In this document: one piece after another, positions 26,338 through 35,474 of the stretch
How the letters are laid out: each line of letters opens with the position of its first letter
How positions within the stretch are numbered: position 1 is the first letter of the stretch
NCBI GenBank assembly: GCA_048465415.1
Contig: DBFWLO010000026.1
Span: 1-64,000 of the forward strand
DNA length: 64,000 bases
From: Scatosoma sp048465415
GTDB lineage: Bacteria > Bacillota > Clostridia > Christensenellales > Borkfalkiaceae
Reading direction: 5' to 3'
Notes under the pieces: model-generated
Seen by the model: only the letters and a program-made list of their open reading frames with translations
Told to the model about the DNA's origin: nothing
The model's database searches: none
Translations under genes and position numbers: made by a program

Positions 26338-27500
26338 AAAATATCTGGACGATCATGAAAAAGGAGTTCGCGCGCTTTTTCAAAGATAAGCGTCTGGTTT
26401 TGGCGCTCATTCTCCCCGGCGTGCTCATCTATATCATTTATTCCCTTCTCGGCCAGGGCATCTTTTCCAAAATCGGCGGTACGGACGAAAATTACGTTTA
26501 CCGCATCTATACGGTCAATATGCCCGCTTCCTTCCAGGCAGTATTCGAGCCCGAAGAAAAAATTTCTTTGACCGCGATTTCCGCCGAGGAACAAGAGGAA
26601 ATCAAAACGAAAGTAGCCGATCAGAAAGAAGATTTGCTCGTCGTCTTCCCCGAAAACTTCGAGGCGCAGTACGAAGCGGTGAAAAACGGTACGTCCACGC
26701 AGCTTCCGACCGTAGAGATGTACTACAACACGGTGCGCACGGAAGGCGCGCAGGCGTACGCGCTGTTTACGACGGTGCTCTCGACGCTACAACAGGAGGT
26801 GACGCCCTTCTTCCTCGCCGATACGCAGGATCTCGCGTCCGAAAAGGACATCACGGGCCAGATCTTCTCGATGATCGCGCCCATGCTGGTGCTGATGTTC
26901 CTCTTTTCGGGCTGTATGGCGGTCGCGCCCGAATCGATCGCGGGCGAAAAGGAACGGGGCACGTTCGCGACGATGCTCGTCACGCCGGTCAAGCGCAGTC
27001 ATATCGCCGTCGGAAAGATCATTTCGCTGAGCGTGCTATCCCTCATCAGCGGCCTTTGCAGCTTTTTGGGGCTCATTCTCTCCCTGCCCAAACTGATGGG
27101 CGGCATGAGCGGAATCGACGCGGCCGTATACGCGGCGAGCGACTACGTGATGCTCCTGGGCATTATCCTTTCCTCCGTGCTCATCATCGTCGCGCTGATC
27201 TCCGTCGTCTCCGCGCTCGCCAAGAGCGTCAAGGAAGCGACGAACATGATCGGCCCCTTGATGATCCTCGTCATGCTCCTGGGCGTGAGCACGATGTTCA
27301 CTTCGGGCGCGGCGGGCTCCCATTTCTGGTATCTCATTCCCCTCTACAACAGCGCGCGCGCCATGAACGGAATCTTCTCCTTCGCGGCGTCCCCCGTCAA
27401 CGTCCTCATCACCATCGGCGCCAATATCGTGGTTTCCGTACTGATGGCGTTCGGTCTGGCGAAGATGTTCGACAACGAAAAAATCATGTTCAATAAATAA
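26334..27500 (+). CDS. ABC transporter permease, NatB-like
   Basis: The membrane subunit paired with the preceding ATPase. The 388-residue protein has the type-2 exporter layout: an N-terminal helix (LVLALILPGVLIYIIYSLLG), a large external domain of about 130 residues, then five membrane segments from about residue 180. APESIAGEKERGTFATMLVT is the typical coupling-helix region of NatB/YhfK permeases. It overlaps the ATPase gene by 4 bases and is followed by a strong terminator, ending the operon. Confidence 0.92.
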
Positions 27501-27516
27501 GCATAGCTTATAGCGG

Positions 27517-27552
27517 CGGAAGAGTCGAAAAAACTCTTCCGCTAAATTTTTT
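27517..27552 (+). terminator. Terminator of the arsR-ABC operon
   Basis: A perfect 10-bp stem (GCGGAAGAGT and complement), a 7-base loop, and AAATTTTTTAT. Confidence 0.88.
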
Positions 27553-27569
27553 ATAAGGAAAAAAATGTT

Positions 27570-28325
27570 ATGAAAATCATCACGCTCACCAAAGAAAACC
27601 TCGAAACGGAACATATCTGCTGCGCGATCTCCAACAATAAGGACTGCCAGGTCGCCGCGAAAAAACAGTGGCTGGCGGAGCGCCTCGACGACGGGCTCAT
27701 CTTTAAAAAAGGCGACGTGCGCGGCAAATGCTTCATCGAATATATCCCCGCCGAGAAAGCCTGGGCGCCGATCGAAGCCGAGGGATATATGTATATCGAC
27801 TGTTTCTGGGTTTCCGGTCAGTATAAAGGCCAGGGCAACGCCAATCTTCTTTTCGACGAGTGCGTGAAGGACAGCAAAGCGAAGGAAAAAAAGGGTCTTG
27901 CTGTACTTTCGTCCCCCAAAAAACAGTCTTTCCTTTCCGATCCCGGCTATCTCAGACATAAGGGCTTCCGCTTCGCCGACGCGGCCGAGCCCTATTTCGA
28001 GCTGCTGTATCTCCCCTTCGACGAAAAGGCGGCAAAGCCGCGCTTTAAAGCCGGACTCAAAACGCAGACGCCGCACGAGCGGGGCTTCGAGCTGTACTAT
28101 ACGAAGCAGTGCCCCTTCACGGCGAAATACGTGCCGCTCGCGGAGGAGTTTGCGAACGAGCGGGGGATCCCTTTACGGACGATCCTGCTCGGATCGGCGG
28201 AGGAAGCGCAGAACGCGCCCGCGCCGTTCACTTCGTACAGTCTTTTTTATAACGGAAACTTTGTCACGCACGAGATTATGTCCGAAAAAAAGATGGAAAA
28301 GATCCTCGCCCAAAAGAATTTTTGA
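27570..28325 (+). CDS. YoaP-like protein: GNAT domain plus thioredoxin-like C-terminus
   Basis: A 251-residue protein of the YoaP type. Residues 1-150 form a divergent GNAT acetyltransferase fold (CFWVSGQYKGQGNANLLFDE is the acetyl-CoA-binding segment). Residues 160-251 are the YoaP C-terminal domain, with ELYYTKQCPFTAKYVPLAEE giving a thioredoxin-like position with a single cysteine. The substrate is unknown in the family. It lies between two terminator or promoter boundaries and appears monocistronic. The ribosome-binding site is weak (AAGGA about 10 bases upstream). Confidence 0.85.
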   Translation: MKIITLTKENLETEHICCAISNNKDCQVAAKKQWLAERLDDGLIFKKGDVRGKCFIEYIPAEKAWAPIEAEGYMYIDCFWVSGQYKGQGNANLLFDECVKDSKAKEKKGLAVLSSPKKQSFLSDPGYLRHKGFRFADAAEPYFELLYLPFDEKAAKPRFKAGLKTQTPHERGFELYYTKQCPFTAKYVPLAEEFANERGIPLRTILLGSAEEAQNAPAPFTSYSLFYNGNFVTHEIMSEKKMEKILAQKNF

Positions 28326-28335
28326 AAGATTTTTG

Positions 28336-28364
28336 TTTACTTTTTCGCGCGTTTCCTGTATAAT
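28336..28364 (+). promoter_or_regulatory. Promoter directly abutting the 28371 gene
   Basis: TTTACT (28336-28341), a 17-base spacer and TATAAT (28359-28364). Only six bases separate the -10 from the ATG at 28371, so transcription should begin at the start codon. Confidence 0.75.
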
Positions 28365-28370
28365 GGTACT

Positions 28371-28628
28371 ATGAAAATCTGGGCAAAACTCCTCACGGAA
28401 GGAAAAATTCAAAAGCAATTCGTTTACGAAAACGAGGAACGAATGACCTACTCGCACTTTTTCGAGTATCTCTCGGACATCTGCCACGAGCTGGACGTTC
28501 CCACGCCCGTACTGTTAAAGACGCACGTTTTCAATTTCGCGAAGTTCAATCACGTCAAGTTCGTGCCCCGCGATTTTGTGGAAACGTTTGAATACGATCA
28601 GTTATTTCTCGAAAACATCGTCCTGTGA
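28371..28628 (+). CDS. Unidentified 85-residue protein, apparently leaderless
   Basis: A small soluble protein I do not recognise: MKIWAKLLTEGKIQKQFVYE, then an aromatic-rich middle with KFNHVKFVPRDFVETFEYD. The codon pattern is regular and the composition ordinary, so it is likely real. The ATG sits six bases after a TATAAT box with a good -35, so there is no room for a ribosome-binding site; the mRNA should be leaderless. It is followed about 30 bases later by an Lrp-type regulator and may be co-transcribed with it. Confidence 0.7.
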   Translation: MKIWAKLLTEGKIQKQFVYENEERMTYSHFFEYLSDICHELDVPTPVLLKTHVFNFAKFNHVKFVPRDFVETFEYDQLFLENIVL

Positions 28629-28659
28629 GGGAACGCCCCGCGGGAGAAAAGGAGACGAT

Positions 28660-29151
28660 ATGACGGCACTCGAAAAAGGTATACTCGATATTTTATCCGA
28701 GGACGCGCGCTTTGCGCCTTCCAGGATCGCGGCCATGCTCGGCGAGGAGGAATCCGTCGTCAAAGCCTGTATCCGTAAAATGGAGGAAACGGGCCTGATC
28801 GTCAAATACACCGCCATCGTCAACAGCGAACTCGCCGACGAATCGTCGGTGGAGGCGCTCATCGAGGTCAAAGTCACCCCCAAAAAGGGCGAGGGCTTCG
28901 ACGGGATCGCCCGCCAGATCGCGGCTTTTGCGGAAGTGACGGGCGTGTATCTGATGAGCGGCGGCTACGACCTGGCCGTATTCATCGAGGGCGCGTCCCT
29001 GCAAAAGGTGGCCCGGTTCGTCTCCGAACGCATCTCCACGTTCGAAGGCGTGCTCAGCACCGCCACCCACTTCATTTTGAAAAAATATAAGATCGAAGGC
29101 TCGCTCACCGAGCGTACGGACGCGGACAAACGCCTGTCCGTCCAGCCGTAA
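28660..29151 (+). CDS. Lrp/AsnC family regulator
   Basis: A 163-residue amino-acid-responsive transcription regulator: N-terminal helix-turn-helix (MTALEKGILDILSEDARFAP, IRKMEETGLIVKYTAIV) and C-terminal RAM ligand domain (VTGVYLMSGGYDLAVFIEG). The ATG at 28660 follows AAGGAGA and is preferred over an in-frame ATG at 28576. It lies 12 bases before an aminotransferase gene; this Lrp-aminotransferase pairing is frequent in Firmicutes and suggests local control of amino-acid turnover. Confidence 0.9.
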   Translation: MTALEKGILDILSEDARFAPSRIAAMLGEEESVVKACIRKMEETGLIVKYTAIVNSELADESSVEALIEVKVTPKKGEGFDGIARQIAAFAEVTGVYLMSGGYDLAVFIEGASLQKVARFVSERISTFEGVLSTATHFILKKYKIEGSLTERTDADKRLSVQP

Positions 29152-29163
29152 AGGACGGCCGCC

Positions 29164-30333
29164 ATGCGCGATTTCGTCAACCGGAAAGCCAAACTTTTAC
29201 AGCCGAGCGGTATCCGCAAATTTTTCGACGTCGTCCGCGAAACGGAAGGCGCGATCTCGCTCGGGGTGGGGGAGCCCGATTTCGTCACGCCCTGGCCGAT
29301 CCGCTCCGCCGCCATCTCCTCCCTCCAACGCGGCAACACCCAATACACGGCCAACCGCGGCATGCCCGCGCTCACCAAGCTCATCGCCCGCTACCTCGAA
29401 ACGCGGTTTTCGCTCTCCTTCGATCCCGCGCATATCCTCGTCGCCGTCGGCGCCAGCGAGGCGATCGACCTCGCCCTGCGCGCCTGCGTGGAGGCGGGCG
29501 ACGAGGTCCTGATCCCCGATCCCTCCTACGTCTCCTACGCCCCCTGCGTGCTCCTTTCCGACGGCGTGCCCGTACCCGTCCGATGTACGGAAGAAAACGG
29601 CTTCGTCGTCACGGCCGAGGCGCTGGAAGCGGCGATCACCGAAAAGACGAAGATCCTGATCCTCACCTATCCCAATAACCCGACGGGCGCGATCACCGAA
29701 CAGGCCGCCCTCGAAGAGATCGCTAAGGTCGCGATCGGGCACGACCTCCTCGTCATTTCCGACGAGATCTACGCCGAACTGACTTACGGCCAAACGCATA
29801 TTTCCGTCGCGTCGCTGCCCGGCATGAAAGAGCGGACGGTGTACGTGGGCGGCTTCTCCAAAGCCTTCGCCATGACCGGCTGGCGCATGGGGTTCGCCTG
29901 CGCGCCCGCGGCGGTCGACGAGGCGATGTTCAAGATCCACCAGTACTCGATCCTCTGCGCCCCGATCATGTCCCAGTACGCGGCGATCGAAGCCTTGAAG
30001 GACGGCTTTTCCGACAACTTTTCCGCCGTCGCGGAAATGCGGGATTCCTACGACAAACGCCGTCGCTTCGTCCTGCATTCTTTGCGCGAAGCCGGCCTCT
30101 CCTGTTTCGAGCCTAAGGGCGCGTTTTACGCCTTCCCCTCCGTCACAGGGAGCGGATTAGGCGGCGAGGAGTTTGCCGCGCGCCTCTTGCGGGAAGAAAA
30201 GGTCGCCGTCGTGCCCGGCTCCGCCTTCGGCTCTTTCGGCGCCGATCACGTCCGCGTCTCTTACGCCACGGGCATGACCGCGCTCTCCGAAGCCTTCGAC
30301 CGGATTCTGCATTTTATGAATAATCTGAAATAA
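29164..30333 (+). CDS. PLP-dependent class I/II aminotransferase
   Basis: A 389-residue fold-type I aminotransferase related to PatA/AspC. Evidence: ISLGVGEPDFVTP near residue 31, YPNNPTGA near 180, and GGFSKAFAMTGWRMGF, whose lysine in SKAF binds PLP. The C-terminal domain has GAFYAFPS. The amino acid used cannot be told from sequence; aromatic or aspartate-type donors are common in this branch. It follows the Lrp-type regulator by 12 bases and is probably its target. Confidence 0.93.
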   Translation: MRDFVNRKAKLLQPSGIRKFFDVVRETEGAISLGVGEPDFVTPWPIRSAAISSLQRGNTQYTANRGMPALTKLIARYLETRFSLSFDPAHILVAVGASEAIDLALRACVEAGDEVLIPDPSYVSYAPCVLLSDGVPVPVRCTEENGFVVTAEALEAAITEKTKILILTYPNNPTGAITEQAALEEIAKVAIGHDLLVISDEIYAELTYGQTHISVASLPGMKERTVYVGGFSKAFAMTGWRMGFACAPAAVDEAMFKIHQYSILCAPIMSQYAAIEALKDGFSDNFSAVAEMRDSYDKRRRFVLHSLREAGLSCFEPKGAFYAFPSVTGSGLGGEEFAARLLREEKVAVVPGSAFGSFGADHVRVSYATGMTALSEAFDRILHFMNNLK

Positions 30334-30538
30334 TTACTCATATTTTAAATAGAAGAACGGAACAGGTATGCGTTTATTTTTATATCTTCGCATATTTATT
30401 CTTTTTTCTCTTATATTTTTCTGCCGCGTCGCAGGAAAAGGACGGGGAAACGCGGAGAAAACGGCGAAAAAAGGAAGAAAAAAGACGGTTTTCGCGTCGA
30501 TTCTTTTGTTTTTTAAGTCGTAAGGGCGGAGTTTTTTA

Positions 30539-30567
30539 TTGACAAACGCGAAAAAATACAGTATAAT
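30539..30567 (+). promoter_or_regulatory. greA promoter
   Basis: TTGACA (30539-30544), a 17-base spacer and TATAAT (30562-30567), one of the closest to consensus in the window. The leader is about 150 bases. Confidence 0.88.
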
Positions 30568-30588
30568 AGAAACAATGGAAAAATGATG

Positions 30589-30656
30589 CCGTGGCTTCCG
30601 CAAGCGAGAAGTCACGGTTGTATTTTTAACGTTCCGTAAGGCGAACGGGTTTTTTT
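30589..30656 (+). promoter_or_regulatory. Two tandem terminator-like hairpins in the greA leader
   Basis: Hairpin 1 (30589-30617) has a 10-bp stem, CCGTGGCTTC with one G-U pair, followed by TTGTATTTTT. Hairpin 2 (30630-30649) pairs CGTTC with GAACG and is followed by seven T's. Both lie between the promoter and greA, so much transcription may stop early. An attenuator or a small RNA from the leader are both possible; E. coli greA is known to produce such a leader RNA. Confidence 0.6.
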
Positions 30657-30725
30657 GCGGAAAAAAATCTCATTTCCGCCCCGCGGCCGGAACGAACAGT
30701 ATGCACCATAAACGGAGGTATTTTT

Positions 30726-31193
30726 ATGGCCGATCAATTTTTTATGACACAAAAAGGGTATGATGAAGCTGTGGAACGTCTGAAATTTTTACAGACGACC
30801 AAACGTCAGGAGATCATCGAGCGTATCTCGGAAGCGAGAAGCCACGGGGATCTGTCGGAGAACGCCGAATACGACGCGGCCCGCAACGAGCAGTCGGCGA
30901 ACGAAGGCGAGATCGTCGAACTCGACTACAAGATCAAGAACGCGAAGATCATCGAAGAAAACGACGATACGTCCTTCGTGCACATCGGTTCCAGGGTAAA
31001 GGTGTACGACGACGAATTCGAGGAATACCAGACCTACGAGATCACGGGCACCACCGAGTCGGACGCGATGCAGAATAAAATCTCCAACGAGTCCCCCGTC
31101 GGCGCGGCGCTCTTAAAGCACAAGGTCGGCGACGAAATCGTCATCAGCGCTCCCGACGGTTCCTATAAATTGAAGATCGTCGAGATCAGCTGA
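30726..31193 (+). CDS. greA: Transcription elongation factor GreA
   Basis: Rescues backtracked RNA polymerase by stimulating transcript cleavage. The 155 residues include the N-terminal coiled coil with the tip motif SHGDLSENAEYDAA (residues 38-51), whose acidic residues enter the active site, and the C-terminal FKBP-like domain ending in DGSYKLKIVEIS. The ATG is preceded by GGAGG. It is followed by lysS, a common Firmicutes arrangement. The leader holds two terminator-like hairpins, so expression may be attenuated. Confidence 0.97.
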   Translation: MADQFFMTQKGYDEAVERLKFLQTTKRQEIIERISEARSHGDLSENAEYDAARNEQSANEGEIVELDYKIKNAKIIEENDDTSFVHIGSRVKVYDDEFEEYQTYEITGTTESDAMQNKISNESPVGAALLKHKVGDEIVISAPDGSYKLKIVEIS

Positions 31194-31222
31194 GCGCCGG
31201 GTTTTTAAAGTCTTTTTTGCGC

Positions 31223-31260
31223 GCCGCCCCGTCCGTCGAACAACGGCGGACGGGGCGGCC
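31223..31260 (+). other. Strong hairpin between greA and lysS
   Basis: GCCGCCCCGTCCG pairs with its complement across 12 bases. No T-run follows, so it is more likely an mRNA stabiliser or processing site than a terminator. Confidence 0.5.
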
Positions 31261-31273
31261 GGCGAAAGATCAG

Positions 31274-31308
31274 AGGATACTTAAAATCTTAGACAAGGAT
31301 ACTTAAAA
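31274..31308 (+). repeat. Short direct repeat holding the lysS ribosome-binding site
   Basis: AGGATACTTAAAA occurs at 31274-31286 and 31296-31308, nine bases apart, just before the lysS ATG. The second copy supplies AAGGA as the likely ribosome-binding site. Confidence 0.7.
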
Positions 31309-31310
31309 AC

Positions 31311-32828
31311 ATGGAAGAACAGAAAGTCACCCCCGCACAGACGCCGGAGACAGAGGAAGAAGAAGCGTTGATCGAGCAGGCGAAGATCCGCCGCGAAAAG
31401 CTGCAAAAACTGCAAACGGAGGGCAAAAACCCTTACGAGCAGGTAAAATACGAGGTGAACGCGGATTCCGCGGCCCTGAAAAACGATTTTGAAGCGTACG
31501 AGGGCAAGACGGTCTCGATGGCGGGGCGCATGATGTCCCGCCGGATCATGGGCAAAGCCTCCTTTTCGCACGTCGCGGACAGGAGCGGCTCGATCCAGAT
31601 CTACGTCACCCGCCAGGACGTCGGCGAGGAAAATTATCTCTCCTATAAAAAAGATTACGACATCGGCGACGTCGTCGGTTTTAAAGGCTTTGTTTTCAAG
31701 ACGCAGACGGGCGAAGTCACGGTGCACGTCACCGAACTCGTCATGCTCTCCAAAGCCCTCCTGCCCCTGCCGGAAAAGTATAACGGCCTGCAAAATCAGG
31801 ACCTCAAATACCGGCTTCGCCATCTCGATCTGATCATGAACCGGGACGTTAAAGACACCTTCGTCGCCCGGTCGAAAATCCTCAAAGAGATCCGGGCCTA
31901 TCTCGACGCGAAGGGGTATCTGGAAGTGGACACGCCCGTGCTGTTGACGCTGGAAATCGGCGCGGACGCCCGCCCGTTCAAGACGCATCATAACGCGCTC
32001 GACATCGATATGTATATGCGCATCGAGACGGAGCTGTTTTTAAAACGCCTGATCGTGGGCGGCATGGACAAGGTCTACGAAGTGGGGCGTATCTTCCGCA
32101 ACGAAGGCATGGACGCCTTCCATAACCCCGAGTTTACCTCGATCGAGATGTACCAGGCGTACAGCGACTATTTCGATATGATGGATCTCATCGAAGACCT
32201 GTATAAGACGGTGACGAAAAAGGTGCGCGGCACGCTCGACATCACCTATCAGGGCACGCAGATCCGCATGGGCGACTGGTCGCGCCTGACGATGACGGAA
32301 GCGGTGGAAAAATACGCGGGCGTAAAATACGCCGACTGGGCGACGGACGAGGACGCGAGAAGAGCGGCGAAAGAGAAGGGCGTGGAGCTTACCCACGGCG
32401 AGGAATCGACGAAGGGGCACGTGCTCCTCGATTTCTTCGACGCGTTCGTCGAGGACAAGCTCGTGCAGCCGACGATCATCTACGACTATCCGGTGGAAAA
32501 TTCCCCTCTCGCCAAGCGTAAAGTCTCCGATCCGGCCTTCACGCAGCGATTCGAGTATTTCATCTGCGGCCACGAATACGGCAACGCCTTCTCGGAGCTC
32601 AACGATCCCATCGACCAGAAACAGAGAATGCTCAAACAGGTGCAGGCGAAGCGCGCGGCGGGCAACCTTGACGCGCAGGTGGACGAGGACTTCATCAACG
32701 CTCTCGAATACGGCCTTCCGCCCACGGGCGGGCTGGGGCTGGGACTCGACCGGCTGGTGATGCTGCTCACGGACAGCTCGACGATCCGCGACGTCATTCT
32801 CTTCCCGACCATGAAACCGAAAAGATAA
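31311..32828 (+). CDS. lysS: Lysyl-tRNA synthetase, class II
   Basis: Charges tRNA-Lys. The 505-residue protein has an acidic N-terminal stretch, the OB anticodon-binding domain at about residues 60-160 (SGSIQIYVTRQDV), and the class II catalytic core: motif 2 VYEVGRIFRNEGMD near 247 and motif 3 GLGLGLDRLVMLLT near 477. Length is typical. It follows greA by 117 bases with no terminator and is probably co-transcribed. A short direct repeat duplicates the ribosome-binding region. Confidence 0.97.
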   Translation: MEEQKVTPAQTPETEEEEALIEQAKIRREKLQKLQTEGKNPYEQVKYEVNADSAALKNDFEAYEGKTVSMAGRMMSRRIMGKASFSHVADRSGSIQIYVTRQDVGEENYLSYKKDYDIGDVVGFKGFVFKTQTGEVTVHVTELVMLSKALLPLPEKYNGLQNQDLKYRLRHLDLIMNRDVKDTFVARSKILKEIRAYLDAKGYLEVDTPVLLTLEIGADARPFKTHHNALDIDMYMRIETELFLKRLIVGGMDKVYEVGRIFRNEGMDAFHNPEFTSIEMYQAYSDYFDMMDLIEDLYKTVTKKVRGTLDITYQGTQIRMGDWSRLTMTEAVEKYAGVKYADWATDEDARRAAKEKGVELTHGEESTKGHVLLDFFDAFVEDKLVQPTIIYDYPVENSPLAKRKVSDPAFTQRFEYFICGHEYGNAFSELNDPIDQKQRMLKQVQAKRAAGNLDAQVDEDFINALEYGLPPTGGLGLGLDRLVMLLTDSSTIRDVILFPTMKPKR

Positions 32829-32961
32829 CGGACAAAGGGCGAAGCGAAAGTTTAAGCAACCTACACAAAACGGACATATCCCGCACACAAAGATTTTATA
32901 AAATGAAACGGGGAAGAGGCGCCGGAGGATCCGTTCCGCCGGTTCCTTAAAAAGGAAAACT

Positions 32962-33960
32962 ATGGACGCGAAAATCACCAAAAAACGCTTGAATATCTTT
33001 TTATCCTACGACTGGATCAAGATCGTTCTGCTGGTCGTCGCCGCCATCGTGTTGTGGAGCCTGATCTTTACCACTTCCGCCACGCGGGTGACTCCCGCGC
33101 AGAATTTCACGATCTTCAATTACATGGGCACCAGCGCCACCTCGCGTTTCAACTCCTATCCCGATATCCTCCGGCAAAAAGAGGTCTTTTCCTACGATAT
33201 TTTGGAAGTGACGGCGACGGACGTGACCACGGGCGAGAAATACGGCGACACGCTGCTCCAAACCCGCGTTTCGACGGGGGACGGAGACGCGATCTTCGCG
33301 GCGAACGTCAGCGACGGCGTGACCACGGAATACGAGGACGACAAGGGGGAGAAATTCAAGCCCACCTATCTCGAACAGTTCCTCTACGGCTATTACGGCA
33401 CGGCGGCGAGCTTCGGCGAAGGCGGCTACATCGACCAGATGACGGAGTATCTGAACGGTTATTATCACGGCGATTATCGGACGGGCGAGCTGGATAAGGA
33501 CAAAGTTTTAAGCGATTTCCATACGCGCATCAAGTCGCTCAAAGACAAGCGTTTCAAGACGGACGCGAAGCTGAAAAAGGGGGAAGAGGCGGAGCTTGCG
33601 CGCATCGAGGGCTATCGTCGGGATCTTCTCGATTTTCTTTCCTATCTCGATGAGGGGTATATCGCGTTGCAGGAAACCACTCTCTATATGCAGGACGCGA
33701 ACGGCAATAAAGTGACGAAAACGGACTATTTCAGCATCAACCTCTGCCCGACCGACGACATGGAAAAATTGAAAGAGGACGTCTACTACCGCACGGAAGC
33801 GACGGACGAGAACGGCGCGACGCAGAGCGTGGCGACCGCCCGCGACGTGAATATCGTGCTCATGAACGTATCGGAAAGCAAATACGACTATAATCGTTGG
33901 GAAGGCCTGTCCTTCGTCAATTACCTCGTGCAAACGCACAGCAAATCCCTGAACGCATAA
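32962..33960 (+). CDS. Unidentified membrane-anchored protein
   Basis: A 332-residue protein I do not recognise. A basic N-terminus and one membrane helix (IVLLVVAAIVLWSLIFTTSA, about residues 20-40) are followed by a large extracytoplasmic domain. That domain is rich in Tyr, Asp and Gly early (FLYGYYGTAASFGEGGYIDQ), contains a Lys-rich helical stretch near 190-215, and ends with RWEGLSFVNYLVQTHSKSLN. No catalytic motif is visible. It follows lysS by 133 bases and ends at a terminator. It could be a cell-envelope assembly or solute-binding component; that is only a guess. Confidence 0.75.
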   Translation: MDAKITKKRLNIFLSYDWIKIVLLVVAAIVLWSLIFTTSATRVTPAQNFTIFNYMGTSATSRFNSYPDILRQKEVFSYDILEVTATDVTTGEKYGDTLLQTRVSTGDGDAIFAANVSDGVTTEYEDDKGEKFKPTYLEQFLYGYYGTAASFGEGGYIDQMTEYLNGYYHGDYRTGELDKDKVLSDFHTRIKSLKDKRFKTDAKLKKGEEAELARIEGYRRDLLDFLSYLDEGYIALQETTLYMQDANGNKVTKTDYFSINLCPTDDMEKLKEDVYYRTEATDENGATQSVATARDVNIVLMNVSESKYDYNRWEGLSFVNYLVQTHSKSLNA

Positions 33961-33978
33961 CCGGACGAAACGCTTTGT

Positions 33979-34014
33979 CCCCGCCGCGAACTTCGCGGGC
34001 GGGGGCTTATTTTT
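33979..34014 (+). terminator. Terminator after the membrane-anchored protein
   Basis: CCCCGCCGCGAA pairs with TTCGCGGGCGGGG (one bulged G), followed by CTTATTTTT. Confidence 0.75.
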
Positions 34015-34032
34015 CGCCGGCAGTCCGCCCGT

Positions 34033-34061
34033 TTGACATTCCGGCCCGTCCGTGATATAAT
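34033..34061 (+). promoter_or_regulatory. Promoter of the decarboxylase-tmk operon
   Basis: TTGACA (34033-34038), a 17-base spacer and TATAAT (34056-34061), 50 bases before the start codon. Confidence 0.88.
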
Positions 34062-34111
34062 GGAAGGGAACTACGCGCCGGGGAACGCCAAACCCGCCGC
34101 GCCGGAAAGAA

Positions 34112-35464
34112 ATGAAGAGAATCCGTCCCGATAAAAAGACGCTCGAAGCGTGTAAAATTTATAAAACGCTGCGCGAATACGCGAACAAGCGGCATATTTC
34201 CTTCCACACGCCCGGTCACAAAGCGGGCGTGTGGGATATTACCGAACTGTCCTTTTCGGACAATCTCTCCTGTCCCCGCGGCGTACTCAAAGAAGCGGAG
34301 GAAGATATAGCGCAGATTCTCGGCGCGGCGGCGAGCTTTATCCTCACGGACGGCAGTACGTCGGGCGTGTTTTCGATGCTCAAAGCGAGCGGCGCCAAGC
34401 GTCTCGCCCTGCCCCGTCTCTCGCATAAAAGCGTTTTCAACGGCTGTTCCCTTCTCGGGATCGAGCCGGTGTTCATCGACTCCCCGTACCTCGGCAAGAT
34501 ACCGTTACCCCCTACCAGGTATGAGGTGAGCGAGAAATTAGCCGCGGCGGACGCGCTGCTTGTCACCTCGCCGGACTATTACGGAAACCTCGCCGATCTC
34601 GCTTCTCTCAGTAGGCTGTGCGCCGAGGAAGGAAAGCTGTTTCTCGTCGACGGCGCGCACGGCGGGCATCTGCATTTTGAAAAAGCGCTCTACGCGGGCA
34701 CGTACGCGGATTTGTGGGTGGACGGCGTGCATAAGAGTCTGCCCGCGCTCACGCAGGGCGCGGTGGTCTCGGCGAAAACGCCGGCGCTGGCGGCGAAACT
34801 GAGGGACGCGGCGGATATGTTCCGCACCACCAGCCCCTCCTATCCGATCATGGCTTCGGTGGAATACGCGGTCAAATATCCCCGGAACGAACGTCTCGAA
34901 CGGGAAGCGCTCTCCTTCGCGGCGGCGTACCCGAATCACCTATATTGCGGCGGCGACTGGACGAAGCTCTGCGCGTCTTTCGGCAATTCCCGCCCCGAAC
35001 TCGTCTTTGCCTTTGCGAAATCGTTGGAGGAGCAGGGAATCTACCCCGAGTTCTGCGACGGCACGTTCGTGATGTTCTACCTTTCTCCCGCGACAAGCGA
35101 ACGCGATTTTAGGCTCCTGAAAAAGACGCTCGGCGCGCGCTTTGAAACGCTCGGCGCGCTCCCGGAAGAGAATCTTTTCCCGTCCTCCCCCCCGTCCTCC
35201 GCGCGTTCTCCCGCGCCTTCTTCTTCGCCCCCTCTCTTCGAGTCAGCCGGCAAAGAAACGGCTTGGATCCCGCTCGCGGAAGCGGAGCAGAGAATCTGCG
35301 CGCGCACCTTCGGGCTCTTCCCTCCCTGCACGCCGCTCGTGTTCCCGGGCGAACGGATAGAAAAACGGCATATCGAGCTCGCAGAGCGGGCGGACAACGT
35401 TTTCGGCCTGAACGACAAACAAGTCTGCGTATTTACTAAACAGCGGACGGAAAAAAACTTCTAA
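34112..35464 (+). CDS. Orn/Lys/Arg decarboxylase-family PLP enzyme (YaaO-like)
   Basis: A 450-residue fold-type I PLP enzyme of the small arginine/lysine decarboxylase group. Evidence: SFHTPGHKAGVWD near residue 30, LTDGSTSGVFSML (cofactor phosphate) near 77, LVDGAHGGHLHF near 185 and WVDGVHKSLPALTQG, whose lysine binds PLP. A Pro/Ser-rich insert at about residues 355-375 is unusual and probably disordered. The position just before tmk, holB and ricT matches yaaO of Bacillus. It is predicted to make a polyamine or amine, but the substrate is unknown. The ribosome-binding site is weak. Confidence 0.9.
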   Translation: MKRIRPDKKTLEACKIYKTLREYANKRHISFHTPGHKAGVWDITELSFSDNLSCPRGVLKEAEEDIAQILGAAASFILTDGSTSGVFSMLKASGAKRLALPRLSHKSVFNGCSLLGIEPVFIDSPYLGKIPLPPTRYEVSEKLAAADALLVTSPDYYGNLADLASLSRLCAEEGKLFLVDGAHGGHLHFEKALYAGTYADLWVDGVHKSLPALTQGAVVSAKTPALAAKLRDAADMFRTTSPSYPIMASVEYAVKYPRNERLEREALSFAAAYPNHLYCGGDWTKLCASFGNSRPELVFAFAKSLEEQGIYPEFCDGTFVMFYLSPATSERDFRLLKKTLGARFETLGALPEENLFPSSPPSSARSPAPSSSPPLFESAGKETAWIPLAEAEQRICARTFGLFPPCTPLVFPGERIEKRHIELAERADNVFGLNDKQVCVFTKQRTEKNF

Positions 35465-35474
35465 GGAAATTTTT

